Assembly (NCBI RefSeq): GCF_004521985.1
Contig: NZ_SBHZ01000002.1
Span: forward strand, 124,001 to 188,000
DNA from: Ectopseudomonas khazarica
GTDB lineage: Bacteria; Pseudomonadota; Gammaproteobacteria; Pseudomonadales; Pseudomonadaceae
Length of the DNA stretch: 64,000 bases
Direction: 5' to 3'
Part shown: one piece after another, positions 55,356-64,000 of the stretch
Numbering within the stretch: position 1 is the stretch's first letter
Layout of the letters: each line of letters opens with the position of its first letter
The notes under the pieces: generated by a model
What the model saw: only the letters and a program-made list of their open reading frames with translations
What the model was told of the DNA's origin: nothing
Databases searched by the model: none
Program-made: the position numbers and the translations under genes

Positions 55356-55739
55356 TCAGGAAAGGGGTGAGGCGCGGGGGTTGGCCGATGGCCAGAGGTA
55401 GCGGATGGTGCGGGGGATGTGCAGTGTCAGCAGCGGCCTTGCGCGGTCGCTGGCGAGCAGCCCCAGCAAGCCGAAGAAGGCGGCGAGAATGATCGCCGTG
55501 AACAGGCTGCCCAGTGCACAGCCCGTGCCGGTCGCGGGGTTCGGCGGGACAATGCCGGAGCCGTCGAGGTCAGCGCCCGCACCGAAGTTGCCATCGAAGG
55601 AGCAGTACTGGCCATCCAGGCCACTGAGCTGCATGCCGGCCATCTGACCGTGACTGATCGCGCAGACGAACGCACCGAACAGAATGCTGAAGTACAGCAC
55701 CCAGGCGGTCAGTGAGCGGTCTTTGCGAGCCAGTTTCAT
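55356..55739 (-). CDS. DUF2946-like membrane protein
   Basis: This 127-residue protein has a membrane helix near residues 10-30 (LTAWVLYFSILFGAFVCAIS), HGQMAGMQLSG, a Cys pair (YCSFDG ... GTGCALG) and a second helix (LFTAIILAAFFGLLGLLA). The layout matches short DUF2946-type proteins that precede TonB receptors and PepSY proteins in pseudomonads; the family name is inferred rather than certain. It is the first gene of the metal-uptake run, 81 bp upstream of the receptor. Its promoter should lie in the 100 bp before it, next to the end of the LysR gene. Confidence 0.65.
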   Translation of the reverse strand: MKLARKDRSLTAWVLYFSILFGAFVCAISHGQMAGMQLSGLDGQYCSFDGNFGAGADLDGSGIVPPNPATGTGCALGSLFTAIILAAFFGLLGLLASDRARPLLTLHIPRTIRYLWPSANPRASPLS

Positions 55740-55845
55740 GGGGCGCGACTCTAAACAGAGGATGTAAGCACGACACTGCGGTGCGTTGCCGCAGGCATTT
55801 GCTGCGGGAGTCTAGCAGAGGCCGCCGCGACTATCGCGCGCGTCC

Positions 55846-56766
55846 TCAACACGCTTGCCAGGGCGCCGCGTCCAGCAACCGCCGGCAACGCAACTGCACG
55901 AACTCGCGCAGCAGGTGCACGGCCTTGCTCAGCTGTGCGCGATGGGCACACACGAGATACAGCGGCGTCGCCTCGCCGAGCCAGCCTGGCAGCAGCACCT
56001 GCAGCCGGCCCTCGCGCACATCCTCGGCGACGTCCAGCCAGGACTTGTACACCACGCCCTGCCCGGCGATGGCCCAGCGGCGGGTGACATCGGCATCGTC
56101 GCAGACCCGGTCGCCGCTGACGTGCAGGACGCTTTCGCGCTTGCCGTCGTGAAAGCGCCAGCGGTCGTGCACACGGCCGTGCAGCATGTACAGCAGACAG
56201 TTGTGCTGATGCAGCTCCTCCACCGTCCGTGGCGCCCCGTGACGGGCCAGATAGGCCGGTGAGGCGCAGAGCACTCGGCGGTTGTCGGGGGCCACGGGCA
56301 GCGCCACCAGGCTGGAGTCTTCCGGCGCGCCATAGCGCAGGGCGATGTCCACGGGCTCGCGAAACAGGTCGGCGACGCGGTCGGCCAGCAGCAGACGCAG
56401 TTGCAGCTGCGGGTGCTCGCCCTGGAACTCGTCGAGCCAGGGCAGCAACGTGTTGCGCCCGAGGTCGGACGGTGCCGACAGCTGCAGCACACCGCGAATG
56501 CCCTCCTGGCTGCCGGCCAGCTGCTGGCGCCCCTCCTCCAGGCTCTGCAGCGCCAGGCGCGCATGCACCAGGTACAGCTCGCCCTCGGGCGTCAGGCGCA
56601 GGCTGCGTGTGGAGCGCGCCAGCAGGCGCACCTGCAGTTGCTGCTCCAGGCGTTTCAGCGCGGCGCTGGCGACCGCCGGCGATACGTCCAGCACACGGGC
56701 GGCGGCGGACAGGCTGCCGGTCTCGGCAGTGCGAACGAACAGGTGCAGATCATCGAGACGCAGCAT
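55846..56766 (-). CDS. LysR family transcriptional regulator
   Basis: This 306-residue regulator has its helix-turn-helix at residues about 1-60 (LRLDDLHLFVRTAETGSLSA, then ALKRLEQQLQVRLLARSTR). The effector domain is of the CrgA type (IRGVLQLSAPSDLGRNTLLP; DIALRYGAPEDSSLVALP; CASPAYLARHGAP). This subgroup often controls neighbouring oxidoreductases. It diverges from the ABM monooxygenase and MDR genes, with a 107-bp AT-richer gap that likely carries its binding site. GGGCTGCC upstream is a weak ribosome site. Confidence 0.88.
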   Translation of the reverse strand: MLRLDDLHLFVRTAETGSLSAAARVLDVSPAVASAALKRLEQQLQVRLLARSTRSLRLTPEGELYLVHARLALQSLEEGRQQLAGSQEGIRGVLQLSAPSDLGRNTLLPWLDEFQGEHPQLQLRLLLADRVADLFREPVDIALRYGAPEDSSLVALPVAPDNRRVLCASPAYLARHGAPRTVEELHQHNCLLYMLHGRVHDRWRFHDGKRESVLHVSGDRVCDDADVTRRWAIAGQGVVYKSWLDVAEDVREGRLQVLLPGWLGEATPLYLVCAHRAQLSKAVHLLREFVQLRCRRLLDAAPWQAC

Positions 56767-56873
56767 GGCAGCCCAACTTTCAAAAAAATAATGAAAGAGA
56801 CTCTACTAGCAGCTTCTTTTTCTCGCCACACGAATAAACGAGCATGCACCTGTACCGCCAACGGAGCGCCCCG

Positions 56874-57167
56874 ATGCCTACCCCAGTCACCCTCATCGCC
56901 ACGATCAACAGCCTGCCGGGCCACGCCGAGGCCGTGGCCGCCGGCCTGCAGGCGCTGGTCGTCGCCAGCAACGCCGAAGCCGGCTGCCAGCGCTATGAGC
57001 TGCACACCAACCCGGCCAACCCGCAGCAGTTCGTGATGCTCGAACAATGGCGCGATGACGCCGCCCTCGAGCTGCACCGCAATGCGCCGCACTTCCAGCA
57101 TTTCACCCAGACCTTCGCTGCACGGCTCGCCAGCATCGAGCTGCTGCCCCTGCAGCGTCTTGCCTGA
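56874..57167 (+). CDS. Antibiotic biosynthesis monooxygenase (ABM) domain protein
   Basis: This 97-residue ferredoxin-like ABM protein (MPTPVTLIATINSLPGHAEAV) has CQRYELHTNPANPQQFVMLEQW and HRNAPHFQHFTQTFAA. It resembles YgiN-type quinol monooxygenases. YgiN works with a quinone reductase, and the next gene, 18 bp on, encodes a quinone-reductase-like MDR enzyme, so a quinone-handling pair is plausible. ACGGAG seven bases before ATG 56874 sets the start; an upstream ATG at 56844 has none. Confidence 0.85.
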   Translation: MPTPVTLIATINSLPGHAEAVAAGLQALVVASNAEAGCQRYELHTNPANPQQFVMLEQWRDDAALELHRNAPHFQHFTQTFAARLASIELLPLQRLA

Positions 57168-57185
57168 ACCACCGAGAGACCCCTC

Positions 57186-58202
57186 ATGAAAGCCGTCGCC
57201 TACTACCAACCCCTCCCCGCCGAACACCCCGAAGCCCTGCAGGACGTGCAACTGGCCGAGCCGGTACCCGGCCCGCGCGACCTGCTGGTCGAGGTCCGCG
57301 CCATTTCGGTCAACCCGGTCGACACCAAGATCCGTCAGGGCGTCACGCCAGCGGACGGCGCCGCCAAGGTACTCGGCTGGGACGCCAGCGGCGTGGTCAA
57401 GGCCGTGGGCAGCGAGGTCAGCCTGTTCCAGCCGGGCGACCGGGTGTTCTACGCCGGCGCCATCGACCGGGCCGGCGCCAACAGCGAGCTGCATGTGGTC
57501 GACGAGCGCATCGTCGGTCATATGCCCAGCAGCCTGTCCTTCGCCGACGCGGCGGCCCTGCCGCTGACCGCGATCACCGCCTGGGAACTGCTGTTCGAAC
57601 GCCTGCAGATCAGCGAAGGCTCGGCCAACCAGAACCAGACCCTGCTGATCGTCGGTGCCGCCGGAGGCGTCGGCTCGATCCTCACCCAGCTGGCTCGCCG
57701 CCTGACCGGCCTGACCGTGATCGGCACCGCATCGCGCGCGCAGACCCAGGCCTGGGTGCGCGAACTGGGTGCCCATCACGTGATCGACCACAGCAAGCCG
57801 CTGAGCGAGGAACTGGCGCGCATCGGCGTCGGCCAGGTGACCCACGTCGCCAGCCTGACCCAGACCGAGCAGCACTACGAGCAACTGATCGAGGCGCTGG
57901 AGCCCCAGGGCCGCCTGGCGCTGATCGACGACCCCGTGCAGCCGCTGGACGTGATGAAACTCAAGCGCAAGAGCCTGTCGCTGCACTGGGAGCTGATGTT
58001 CACCCGCTCGCTGTACCAGACCGAGGACATGATCGAGCAGCACCGCCTGCTGGAGCGCGTGTCCAGCCTGGTCGACAGTGGCGTGCTGCGCACCACCCTG
58101 GGCGAGCACTTCGGTCGCATCGACGCCGCCAACCTGCGCCGCGCCCATGCCTTGCTTGAAAGTGGCAAGGCCAGGGGCAAGATCGTCCTCGAAGGGTTCT
58201 GA
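57186..58202 (+). CDS. Zinc-free MDR oxidoreductase (quinone reductase-like)
   Basis: This 338-residue medium-chain dehydrogenase/reductase has a GroES-like N-domain (LVEVRAISVNPVDTKIRQGV; DASGVVKAVGSEVSLFQPGDRV) and a Rossmann domain with LLIVGAAGGVGSILTQLA near residue 155. Zinc ligands are missing, as in quinone oxidoreductase and zeta-crystallin relatives; databases label this group zinc-binding alcohol dehydrogenase despite that. NADPH use is likely. It forms an operon with the ABM gene under probable control of the divergent LysR. Confidence 0.88.
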   Translation: MKAVAYYQPLPAEHPEALQDVQLAEPVPGPRDLLVEVRAISVNPVDTKIRQGVTPADGAAKVLGWDASGVVKAVGSEVSLFQPGDRVFYAGAIDRAGANSELHVVDERIVGHMPSSLSFADAAALPLTAITAWELLFERLQISEGSANQNQTLLIVGAAGGVGSILTQLARRLTGLTVIGTASRAQTQAWVRELGAHHVIDHSKPLSEELARIGVGQVTHVASLTQTEQHYEQLIEALEPQGRLALIDDPVQPLDVMKLKRKSLSLHWELMFTRSLYQTEDMIEQHRLLERVSSLVDSGVLRTTLGEHFGRIDAANLRRAHALLESGKARGKIVLEGF

Positions 58203-58357
58203 GCGACGCCAGACAACCGCCCCGGTGCGCCTGGCGCGACCGGGCAGCGGTTATTCAGCCGGGCACGGCCAAGCCTTGATCCACGTCAGCAAACAGTCAT
58301 GTGATGGGACTAGCATGACCTCTCCTGCCACAAGCCTCAGCTCAGGAGATGGTCAGC

Positions 58358-58540
58358 ATGAACATTCTCGTTCAACCGCACGCTCAAGGCGGCGCCTGCC
58401 TCTGGCAGGTAAGCCTGGACCAGCATTGCGTGAGTTTTCGCAGTGAAGAGGAAGCACGCCAGTTCGTCGCCAAGCTGGAAGCCCGGCTGCGCGCACCGCA
58501 CAAGTTGCCGGACCTGCCCGCATACCGCCAGGCGAGCTGA
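58358..58540 (+). CDS. Small hypothetical protein
   Basis: This 60-residue soluble protein (MNILVQPHAQGGACLWQVSL...) has a short beta-hairpin-like start and a helical end (SEEEARQFVAKLEARLRA). AGGAG nine bases before ATG 58358 supports this start; an earlier ATG at 58349 overlaps the ribosome site. No family is recognised. It is convergent with ttgR, only three bases from its end, leaving no room for a normal terminator. Confidence 0.6.
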   Translation: MNILVQPHAQGGACLWQVSLDQHCVSFRSEEEARQFVAKLEARLRAPHKLPDLPAYRQAS

Positions 58541-58543
58541 GCC

Positions 58544-59173
58544 TCAGCTGCGCCGCAGGGCCGGGCTGAGCAGCATGTGCATCAGCGTGTCGATCAGCGC
58601 AGGGGCCTGCACGACCAGGTCGAAGTTGGGGACCAGCAGCCAGTTGGCCTCGATGCCTTCCATATAGGCATGCAGGCAAACGGCCGCACGTTCGCAGTCC
58701 AGGTCCTCCGGTAGCTGGCCCTTGTTCACGGCATTGCTCAGGGCCTTGGCGATGCGCTGGTCGCACTCGATGCTGAGCGCCTGCAAGCGTTCGCGCAGGT
58801 CGACCAGCTCTCCGGTGTACTCGCATTTGTAACGCAGGATGTCATGGGCACGGCGTGTCTGCTCATCCTCGGCCAGGCGGGTAAGGGCCTTTATCAGCAG
58901 TTCGCGCATGCATCCGAGGGGGTCCGGTTCGTCCTCGCTCTCGGTGGCGCGAGCCAATTCCTCGAGCGGTAGACGCAGGCGCTCGAGCATGGCCTGAAAC
59001 AGGTCTATCTTGTTCTCGAAGTGCCAGTAGATGGCGCCACGACTGACTCCAGCCTCCTTGGCCACCTCCGCCAGGGACGCACGGGAAACGCCCTGGGCAT
59101 GGAACACCCGCTCGGCCGCGTCGAGTATCTGGACGCGTGTCGCCTGCGCTTCCTCTTTGGTTCTTCTGGCCAT
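58544..59173 (-). CDS. ttgR: TtgR-like TetR repressor of efflux operon
   Basis: This 209-residue TetR repressor starts MARRTKEEAQATRVQILDAA, very close to P. putida TtgR. Its recognition helix region reads ASLAEVAKEAGVSRGAIYWH and the C-terminus also ends LSPALRRS. The ligand domain includes ESEDEPDPLGCMRELL and YKCEYTGELVDLRE. TtgR binds antibiotics, flavonoids and other aromatics and releases the ttgABC promoter. It diverges from ttgABC over a matching operator. Other TetR repressors of RND pumps (ArpR, SrpR-type) are close relatives, so the exact name is likely but not certain. Confidence 0.9.
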   Translation of the reverse strand: MARRTKEEAQATRVQILDAAERVFHAQGVSRASLAEVAKEAGVSRGAIYWHFENKIDLFQAMLERLRLPLEELARATESEDEPDPLGCMRELLIKALTRLAEDEQTRRAHDILRYKCEYTGELVDLRERLQALSIECDQRIAKALSNAVNKGQLPEDLDCERAAVCLHAYMEGIEANWLLVPNFDLVVQAPALIDTLMHMLLSPALRRS

Positions 59174-59249
59174 CTGTCTACCTGCATTTCTGTTGCCGTT
59201 ACCCCCGACTCAGGGAGGACAAACGAGAGTATGCAGGCAGGTTTAGGCA

Positions 59250-59279
59250 TTTACAAACATTCACGTATGTAAGTATATT
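59250..59279 (+). promoter_or_regulatory. ttgABC promoter overlapping TtgR operator
   Basis: TTTACA (-35, 59250-59255) and TATATT (-10, 59274-59279) are 18 bases apart. The stretch TTTACAAACATTC...TGTAAGTATATTC matches the P. putida TtgR operator (TTACAAACA...TGTAAGTA). The repressor would cover both promoter boxes and also sit between the divergent genes. Confidence 0.8.
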
Positions 59280-59353
59280 CTCGACCTACCCCCTTGCCTT
59301 CGCCCCTCTTTGCCCTCCGGGTACTGATTTCAATTAAAACGAGGTTTCTTCAG

Positions 59354-60502
59354 ATGCACACGAAGCCAGCCTTCGCCGCCTTGGTTTCCGCCGTCGCTTT
59401 GGCTCTGCTCAGCCTCACCGGCTGCCAGGAAGACAGCGCACCACAAGCTCAACAAGCCCCTCAGGTCGGTGTGGTTACCCTGCAACCTCAACCTTTTGCG
59501 CTGACCACCGAAGTGCCGGGCCGCACCTCGGCCTATCGCATCGCCGAAGTCCGTCCGCAGGTCAACGGCATCATCCAGAAACGCCTGTTCACCGAAGGCA
59601 GTGAAGTCAAGGCCGGCCAGCAGCTGTACCAGATCGACCCGGCCATGTACGAGGCCGCGTACAAGAGCGCCCAGGCCACGCAGATTTCCGCCAAGTCGCT
59701 GGCCGATCGCTACAAGCTGCTGGTCGCCGACAAGGCCGTCAGCCAGCAGGCCTATGACGAGGCTCGCGCCGCCGGCCTGCAGGCCGACGCCGCGCTGGAA
59801 CAGGCACGCATCGACCTGCGCTACACCAAGGTACTGGCACCGATCAGCGGCCGCATCGGCCGTTCCGGCGTGACCGAGGGCGCACTGGTCACCAGTGGCC
59901 AGACCATGGCCATGGCCACCATCCAGCAACTCGACCCGATCTACGTCGACGTCACCCAGTCGAGCAAGGAATTGCTCCGCCTGCGCGCCGACCTCGCCGC
60001 GGGCCGCCTGCAGAAAGCCGGCGACAACTCGGCCAAGGTGCAGCTGGTGCTGGAAGACGGCAGCCACTACGCCCACGAAGGTACCCTGGAGTTTTCCGAA
60101 GTGGCCGTCGACGAAGGCACCGGCTCGGTGACCCTGCGCGCAGTGTTCCCCAACCCCGACCACCTGCTGCTGCCGGGCATGTTCGTGCACGCCGAGCTGC
60201 AAGCAGGGATCAAGCAACAGGCGATTCTCGCACCGCAGCAAGGCATCACCCGTAACCAGCGCGGCGAACCGACCGCCCTGGTGGTCAACGCCGAGAACAA
60301 GGTCGAGCAGCGCGTACTCAAGGCCAGCCGCACCGTCGGCAGCGCCTGGCTGGTCGAGGATGGCCTCGACGAAGGCGACCGCCTGATCACCGAGGGCCTG
60401 CAGTTCGTGCAGCCTGGTATCGAGGTCAAGGCCGTACCGGCGGGCAACGTCACGACCGAGCAGAAGGCAGACGATGCCAAGCCAGGCAACGGCCAGGGCT
60501 GA
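59354..60502 (+). CDS. ttgA: RND efflux periplasmic adaptor (MexA/TtgA type)
   Basis: This 382-residue lipid-anchored adaptor has signal ending SLTGCQED with the lipobox Cys. The order is beta-barrel start, lipoyl half (VRPQVNGIIQKRLFTEGSEV), alpha-hairpin (residues about 95-165), second lipoyl half, then the barrel and membrane-proximal domain (GMFVHAELQAGIKQQAILAP). It joins the inner-membrane pump TtgB to the outer-membrane channel TtgC. First gene of the operon. The TTTCTTCAG before the ATG is a weak ribosome site. Confidence 0.94.
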   Translation: MHTKPAFAALVSAVALALLSLTGCQEDSAPQAQQAPQVGVVTLQPQPFALTTEVPGRTSAYRIAEVRPQVNGIIQKRLFTEGSEVKAGQQLYQIDPAMYEAAYKSAQATQISAKSLADRYKLLVADKAVSQQAYDEARAAGLQADAALEQARIDLRYTKVLAPISGRIGRSGVTEGALVTSGQTMAMATIQQLDPIYVDVTQSSKELLRLRADLAAGRLQKAGDNSAKVQLVLEDGSHYAHEGTLEFSEVAVDEGTGSVTLRAVFPNPDHLLLPGMFVHAELQAGIKQQAILAPQQGITRNQRGEPTALVVNAENKVEQRVLKASRTVGSAWLVEDGLDEGDRLITEGLQFVQPGIEVKAVPAGNVTTEQKADDAKPGNGQG

Positions 60503-60517
60503 ACGGAGAACTACTGA

Positions 60518-63500
60518 ATGTCCAAATTCTTCATCGACCGGCCCATCTTCGCCTGGGTGATCGCCCTGGTGATCATGCTCGCCGGTGGCCTGTCCATCCT
60601 CAAGCTGCCGATCAACCAGTACCCGAGCATCGCCCCGCCTGCGGTGTCGATCTCGGTCAGCTACCCGGGCGCCTCGGCGCAGACGGTGCAGGACACCGTG
60701 GTGCAGGTCATCGAGCAACAGCTCAACGGCATCGACGGCCTGCGCTACGTCAGCTCGGCGAGCAACTCCGACGGCAGCATGGAAATCGTCGTGACCTTCG
60801 AACAGGGGGTCAACCCTGACATCGCTCAGGTTCAGGTGCAGAACAAGCTGCAGCTGGCCACGCCGCTGCTGCCGCAGGAAGTGCAGCAGCAGGGTATCCG
60901 CGTGACCAAGGCGGTGAAGAACTTCCTCATGGTGATCGGGGTGGTATCCACCAACGGCAGCATGACTCGCGAAGACCTCTCCGACTACATCGTTTCCAAC
61001 CTGCAGGACCCGATCTCGCGGACCAAGGGCGTCGGCGACTTCCAGGTGTTCGGTGCCCAGTACGCCATGCGCATCTGGCTCGACCCGGCCAAGCTCAACA
61101 GCGTCCAGCTGACACCGGTCGACGTGCGCAGCGCCATCCAGGCGCAGAACGTGCAGATTTCCTCCGGCCAGTTCGGCGGCCTGCCCGCCGCACCGGGCAA
61201 TCAGCTGAACGCCACCATCATCGGCAAGACCCGTCTGCAGACCCCGGAAGAGTTCCGCAACATTCTGCTCAAGGTGCAGACCGATGGTTCTCAGGTACGC
61301 CTGGGTGACGTGGCCAAGGTCGAGCTGGGCGGCGAGAACTACGCCATCAACGCCCAGTACAACGGCCTGCCGGCCTCCGGTCTGGCGATCAAGCTGGCCA
61401 CCGGGGCCAACGCCCTGGATACCGCCAAGGCGGTGCGCGAGACCATCGACAACCTCAAGCCGTTCTTCCCGGCCGGCATGGAAGTGGTGTTCCCCTACGA
61501 CACCACGCCGGTGATCTCGGCCTCCATCGAGGGGGTCGTGCAGACCCTGTTCGAAGCCATCGTGCTGGTGTTCCTGGTGATGTTCCTGTTCCTGCAGAAC
61601 CTGCGGGCGACGATCATCCCGACCATGGCGGTGCCGGTGGTCCTGCTGGGCACCTTCGGTGTGCTGGCGGCATTCGGCTTCTCGATCAACACCCTGACCA
61701 TGTTCGCCATGGTCCTGGCCATCGGCCTGCTGGTGGACGACGCCATCGTGGTGGTGGAGAACGTCGAACGGGTGATGCGCGAGGACGGCCTGTCGGCCCG
61801 GGACGCCACGCGCAAATCCATGGGGCAGATTCAGGGCGCGCTGGTCGGTATTGCCCTGGTGCTGTCGGCGGTGTTCCTGCCGATGGCCTTCTTCGGCGGC
61901 TCCACCGGGGTGATCTACCGGCAGTTCTCCATCACCATCGTCTCGGCCATGACCCTGTCGGTGCTGGTGGCGCTGATCTTCACCCCGGCGCTGTGCGCCA
62001 CCCTGCTCAAGCCCATCGACGGTGATCACCACGAGGCCAAGGGCGGCTTCTTCGGCTGGTTCAACCGTACCTTCGAGCGCGGCACCGAGACCTACCAGCG
62101 CGGCGTGGCGGCGATGCTCAAGCGCAAGCTGCCGTACCTGCTGCTGTATCTGGTGATCGTCGCCATCATGGCGTGGATGTTCTCGCGCATCCCCACCGCC
62201 TTCCTTCCGGAAGAAGACCAGGGCGTGCTGTTCGCCCAGGTGCAGACCCCGGCCGGTTCCAGTGCCGAGCGCACCCAGGTGGTGGTCGATGACATGCGCA
62301 AGTACCTGCTCGAGGACGAAGACGCCGTGGTCAAATCGGTGTTCACCGTGACCGGCTTCAACTTCGCCGGCCGTGGCCAGAGCTCGGGTATGGCCTTCAT
62401 CATGCTCAAGCCCTGGGGCGAACGTCCCGGCGCGGAGAATGGCGTCGCCGCCCTGGCGCATCGCGCGCAGATGCACTTCTTCAGCTTCCGCGATGCCCTG
62501 GTGTTCGCCTTCGCCCCTCCGGCGGTGATGGAGATGGGTAACGCCACCGGCTTCAACCTGTTCCTTCAGGATCAGGCTGGCGTCGGCCATGAGGTGCTCA
62601 ACCAGGCCCGTGACAAGTTCATCCAGCTGGCCAACAAGCATCCGGTGCTCAGCAGCGTGCGGGCCAACGGCCTGCGTGACGAGCCGCAGTACCAGTTGCT
62701 GATCGACGACGAACGCGCCAGCGCGCTGGGTCTGTCGCTGGCAGACATCAACAGCACCCTGTCGATTGCCTGGGGCGCCAGCTACGTCAATGACTTCATC
62801 GACCGCGGTCGCGTGAAGAAGGTGTACCTGCAGGGCACCGCCGAGTCGCGCATGAGCCCGGAAGACCTGAACAAATGGTACATCCGCAACGATCAGGGGC
62901 AGATGGTGCCGTTCAGCGCGTTCGCCAGTGGCGAGTGGACCTACGGCCCACCCAAGCTGTCGCGCTACAACGGTGTTTCCGCAGTGGAGATTCTCGGTGC
63001 GCCGGCCCCCGGCTTCAGCACCGGTGACGCCATGGCTGCGGTCGAGGAAATCGCCTCGCAACTGCCGGAGGGTGTCGGCTTCGCCTGGACCGGCCTGTCC
63101 TACGAGGAGCGCCTGGCCGGTTCGCAGACCACCGCGCTGTTCGTGATTTCGGCGATCGTGGTGTTCCTCTGCCTGGCCGCGCTGTACGAGAGCTGGTCGA
63201 TCCCGTTCTCGGTGATGCTGGTGGTGCCGCTGGGGATCATCGGTGCGCTGCTGTTCACCGAGCTGCGCGACCTGTCCAACGACGTGTTCTTCAAGGTCGG
63301 CCTGCTCACCACCATCGGTCTGTCGGCGCGTAACGCGATCCTCATCGTCGAGTTCGCCAAGGCGCAATACGAGCAGGGCATGGGCCTCGCCGAGGCGGCC
63401 ATCGAAGCCTGCCGGATGCGTCTGCGCCCGATCGTGATGACCTCACTGGCGTTCATCCTCGGCTGTCTGCCGCTGGCCATCGCCAGTGGCGCCGGTGCCG

Positions 63501-63658
63501 GCAGCAAGCACGCCATCGGTACCGGGGTGATCGGCGGGATGATCAGTGCCCTGGTGCTGGCGATCTTCTGGATTCCGCTGTTCTACGTCGTGGTCTGCTC
63601 GCTGTTCGAAAAGAAAAAGCAGTCGGCCGATAACAACGAGAAGGAGGTACTGCAATGA
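60518..63658 (+). CDS. ttgB: RND multidrug efflux pump (MexB/TtgB type)
   Basis: This 1046-residue inner-membrane HAE1 pump starts [20 protein letters not shown]. The proton-relay aspartates are in [18 protein letters not shown] (about residues 407-408), the matching Lys in the fourth-quarter helices, and two large periplasmic loops follow helices 1 and 7. [16 protein letters not shown] and the [12 protein letters not shown] motif of helix 10 are normal. It exports antibiotics, solvents and dyes by proton antiport. Length equals MexB. It lies 15 bp after ttgA and overlaps ttgC by four bases. Confidence 0.97.
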   Translation: MSKFFIDRPIFAWVIALVIMLAGGLSILKLPINQYPSIAPPAVSISVSYPGASAQTVQDTVVQVIEQQLNGIDGLRYVSSASNSDGSMEIVVTFEQGVNPDIAQVQVQNKLQLATPLLPQEVQQQGIRVTKAVKNFLMVIGVVSTNGSMTREDLSDYIVSNLQDPISRTKGVGDFQVFGAQYAMRIWLDPAKLNSVQLTPVDVRSAIQAQNVQISSGQFGGLPAAPGNQLNATIIGKTRLQTPEEFRNILLKVQTDGSQVRLGDVAKVELGGENYAINAQYNGLPASGLAIKLATGANALDTAKAVRETIDNLKPFFPAGMEVVFPYDTTPVISASIEGVVQTLFEAIVLVFLVMFLFLQNLRATIIPTMAVPVVLLGTFGVLAAFGFSINTLTMFAMVLAIGLLVDDAIVVVENVERVMREDGLSARDATRKSMGQIQGALVGIALVLSAVFLPMAFFGGSTGVIYRQFSITIVSAMTLSVLVALIFTPALCATLLKPIDGDHHEAKGGFFGWFNRTFERGTETYQRGVAAMLKRKLPYLLLYLVIVAIMAWMFSRIPTAFLPEEDQGVLFAQVQTPAGSSAERTQVVVDDMRKYLLEDEDAVVKSVFTVTGFNFAGRGQSSGMAFIMLKPWGERPGAENGVAALAHRAQMHFFSFRDALVFAFAPPAVMEMGNATGFNLFLQDQAGVGHEVLNQARDKFIQLANKHPVLSSVRANGLRDEPQYQLLIDDERASALGLSLADINSTLSIAWGASYVNDFIDRGRVKKVYLQGTAESRMSPEDLNKWYIRNDQGQMVPFSAFASGEWTYGPPKLSRYNGVSAVEILGAPAPGFSTGDAMAAVEEIASQLPEGVGFAWTGLSYEERLAGSQTTALFVISAIVVFLCLAALYESWSIPFSVMLVVPLGIIGALLFTELRDLSNDVFFKVGLLTTIGLSARNAILIVEFAKAQYEQGMGLAEAAIEACRMRLRPIVMTSLAFILGCLPLAIASGAGAGSKHAIGTGVIGGMISALVLAIFWIPLFYVVVCSLFEKKKQSADNNEKEVLQ

Positions 63659-64000
63659 GGCAGTCCCTGTTGTCCCTGGCCGTCGCCACTGCTCTGCTCA
63701 GTGGCTGCAGCCTGATTCCCGACTATGAGCGCCCGGACGCCCCGGTCGCGGCCGACTGGCCGCAGGGCGAGGCCTACGGCAGCGCTGCCAGCGAAGGCAG
63801 CCGCGCCGCCGCCGACCTGCAATGGCGCGAGTTCTTCCGTGACCCGGCCCTGCAGCGGCTGGTGCAACTGGCACTGGAGAACAATCGTGACCTGCGTGTC
63901 GCGGCGCTGAACGTCGAAGCCTACCGCGCGCTGTATCGCATCCAGCGCGCCGACCTGCTGCCCTCGGTGTCCGCCGACGGCAGCGGCACGCGCCAGCGCC
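63655..64000 (+). CDS. ttgC: Outer-membrane efflux channel (OprM/TtgC type), 3' truncated by window edge
   Basis: The first ~115 residues are present: lipoprotein signal [18 protein letters not shown] with the lipobox Cys at 18, then [38 protein letters not shown] and [19 protein letters not shown]. This is the OprM/TtgC N-terminal start leading into the first alpha-helical barrel repeat. The ATG overlaps the ttgB stop (ATGA) and follows AAGGAGG. The remaining ~75% of the gene lies beyond the window. It completes the three-part pump. Confidence 0.92.
   Translation, partial: MRQSLLSLAVATALLSGCSLIPDYERPDAPVAADWPQGEAYGSAASEGSRAAADLQWREFFRDPALQRLVQLALENNRDLRVAALNVEAYRALYRIQRADLLPSVSADGSGTRQR

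Noticed and set aside
59330..63367. A 1345-codon minus-strand frame opposite ttgA and ttgB
   Set aside because: Same artefact: His/Gln/Gly-rich translation without motifs, fully overlapping two certain RND genes.

Overview
The window is a GC-rich, densely packed chromosomal segment of a Pseudomonas species in the broad sense. The P. mendocina/P. alcaligenes side of the genus is a guess; the genus rests on gene content and order. It holds the rplU-rpmA-obgE-proB block with divergent ispB, groESL with an inaA-type gene downstream, and a beta-alanine bauR/bauA/bauC locus. It also holds a purine locus whose order recalls P. aeruginosa PA0136-PA0148, an OprC-type copper uptake cluster, and a ttgR-ttgABC (mexAB-oprM-type) efflux operon. 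I saw no rRNA, tRNA, CRISPR array, prophage or complete insertion sequence.

Layout. 1-10.5 kb: end of a chemoreceptor gene, an SRAP-domain protein, two small zinc/DUF2007 proteins, a PlsC-like acyltransferase, small hypotheticals, a YajG lipoprotein, malate:quinone oxidoreductase, CreA, and proB/obgE/rpmA/rplU. 10.5-22.4 kb: ispB, a FabG-like reductase, a HugZ-like protein, FxsA, groES-groEL behind a sigma32-type promoter, an InaA-like kinase, small exported proteins, a SulP transporter preceded by a 36-codon coupled ORF, a DUF4288 protein and an arylamine N-acetyltransferase. 22.4-26.5 kb: bauC, bauA and divergent bauR, without bauB or bauD.

26.7-47.5 kb is the most interesting part. It is a purine/nucleobase uptake and deamination region: a Tsx-like outer membrane channel plus NCS2 permease, a chemoreceptor, a RutR-like TetR regulator, an ABC importer (ATPase, two permeases, and a BMP-type binding protein encoded 3.3 kb further on), 8-oxoguanine deaminase, a 2OG-Fe(II) oxygenase and an adenosine/adenine deaminase. 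Three separate import transcription units carry near-perfect sigma54 (-24/-12) promoters, and a RutR-like palindrome sits just downstream of one of them. This points to a nitrogen-controlled purine-scavenging regulon. Unrelated genes (PhoX, YigZ, a DUF922 protease, an SDR, a RAYT transposase with REP repeats, and a MerR regulator with a divergent target) are interleaved.

47.5-55.7 kb is a long minus-strand run for metal acquisition: a DUF2946-like protein, a siderophore-type TonB receptor, a PepSY membrane protein, a PCu(A)C copper chaperone, a DUF2946 protein, an OprC-type copper receptor, a small PepSY protein and a cytochrome b561. 55.8-58.5 kb holds a LysR regulator divergent from an ABM monooxygenase and a quinone-reductase-like MDR enzyme. 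58.5-64 kb holds ttgR and ttgABC, with a promoter/operator matching the known TtgR box; ttgC runs off the right edge.

At least three families of palindromic intergenic repeats are dispersed through the window. One is probably mobilised by the RAYT encoded at 40.9 kb.
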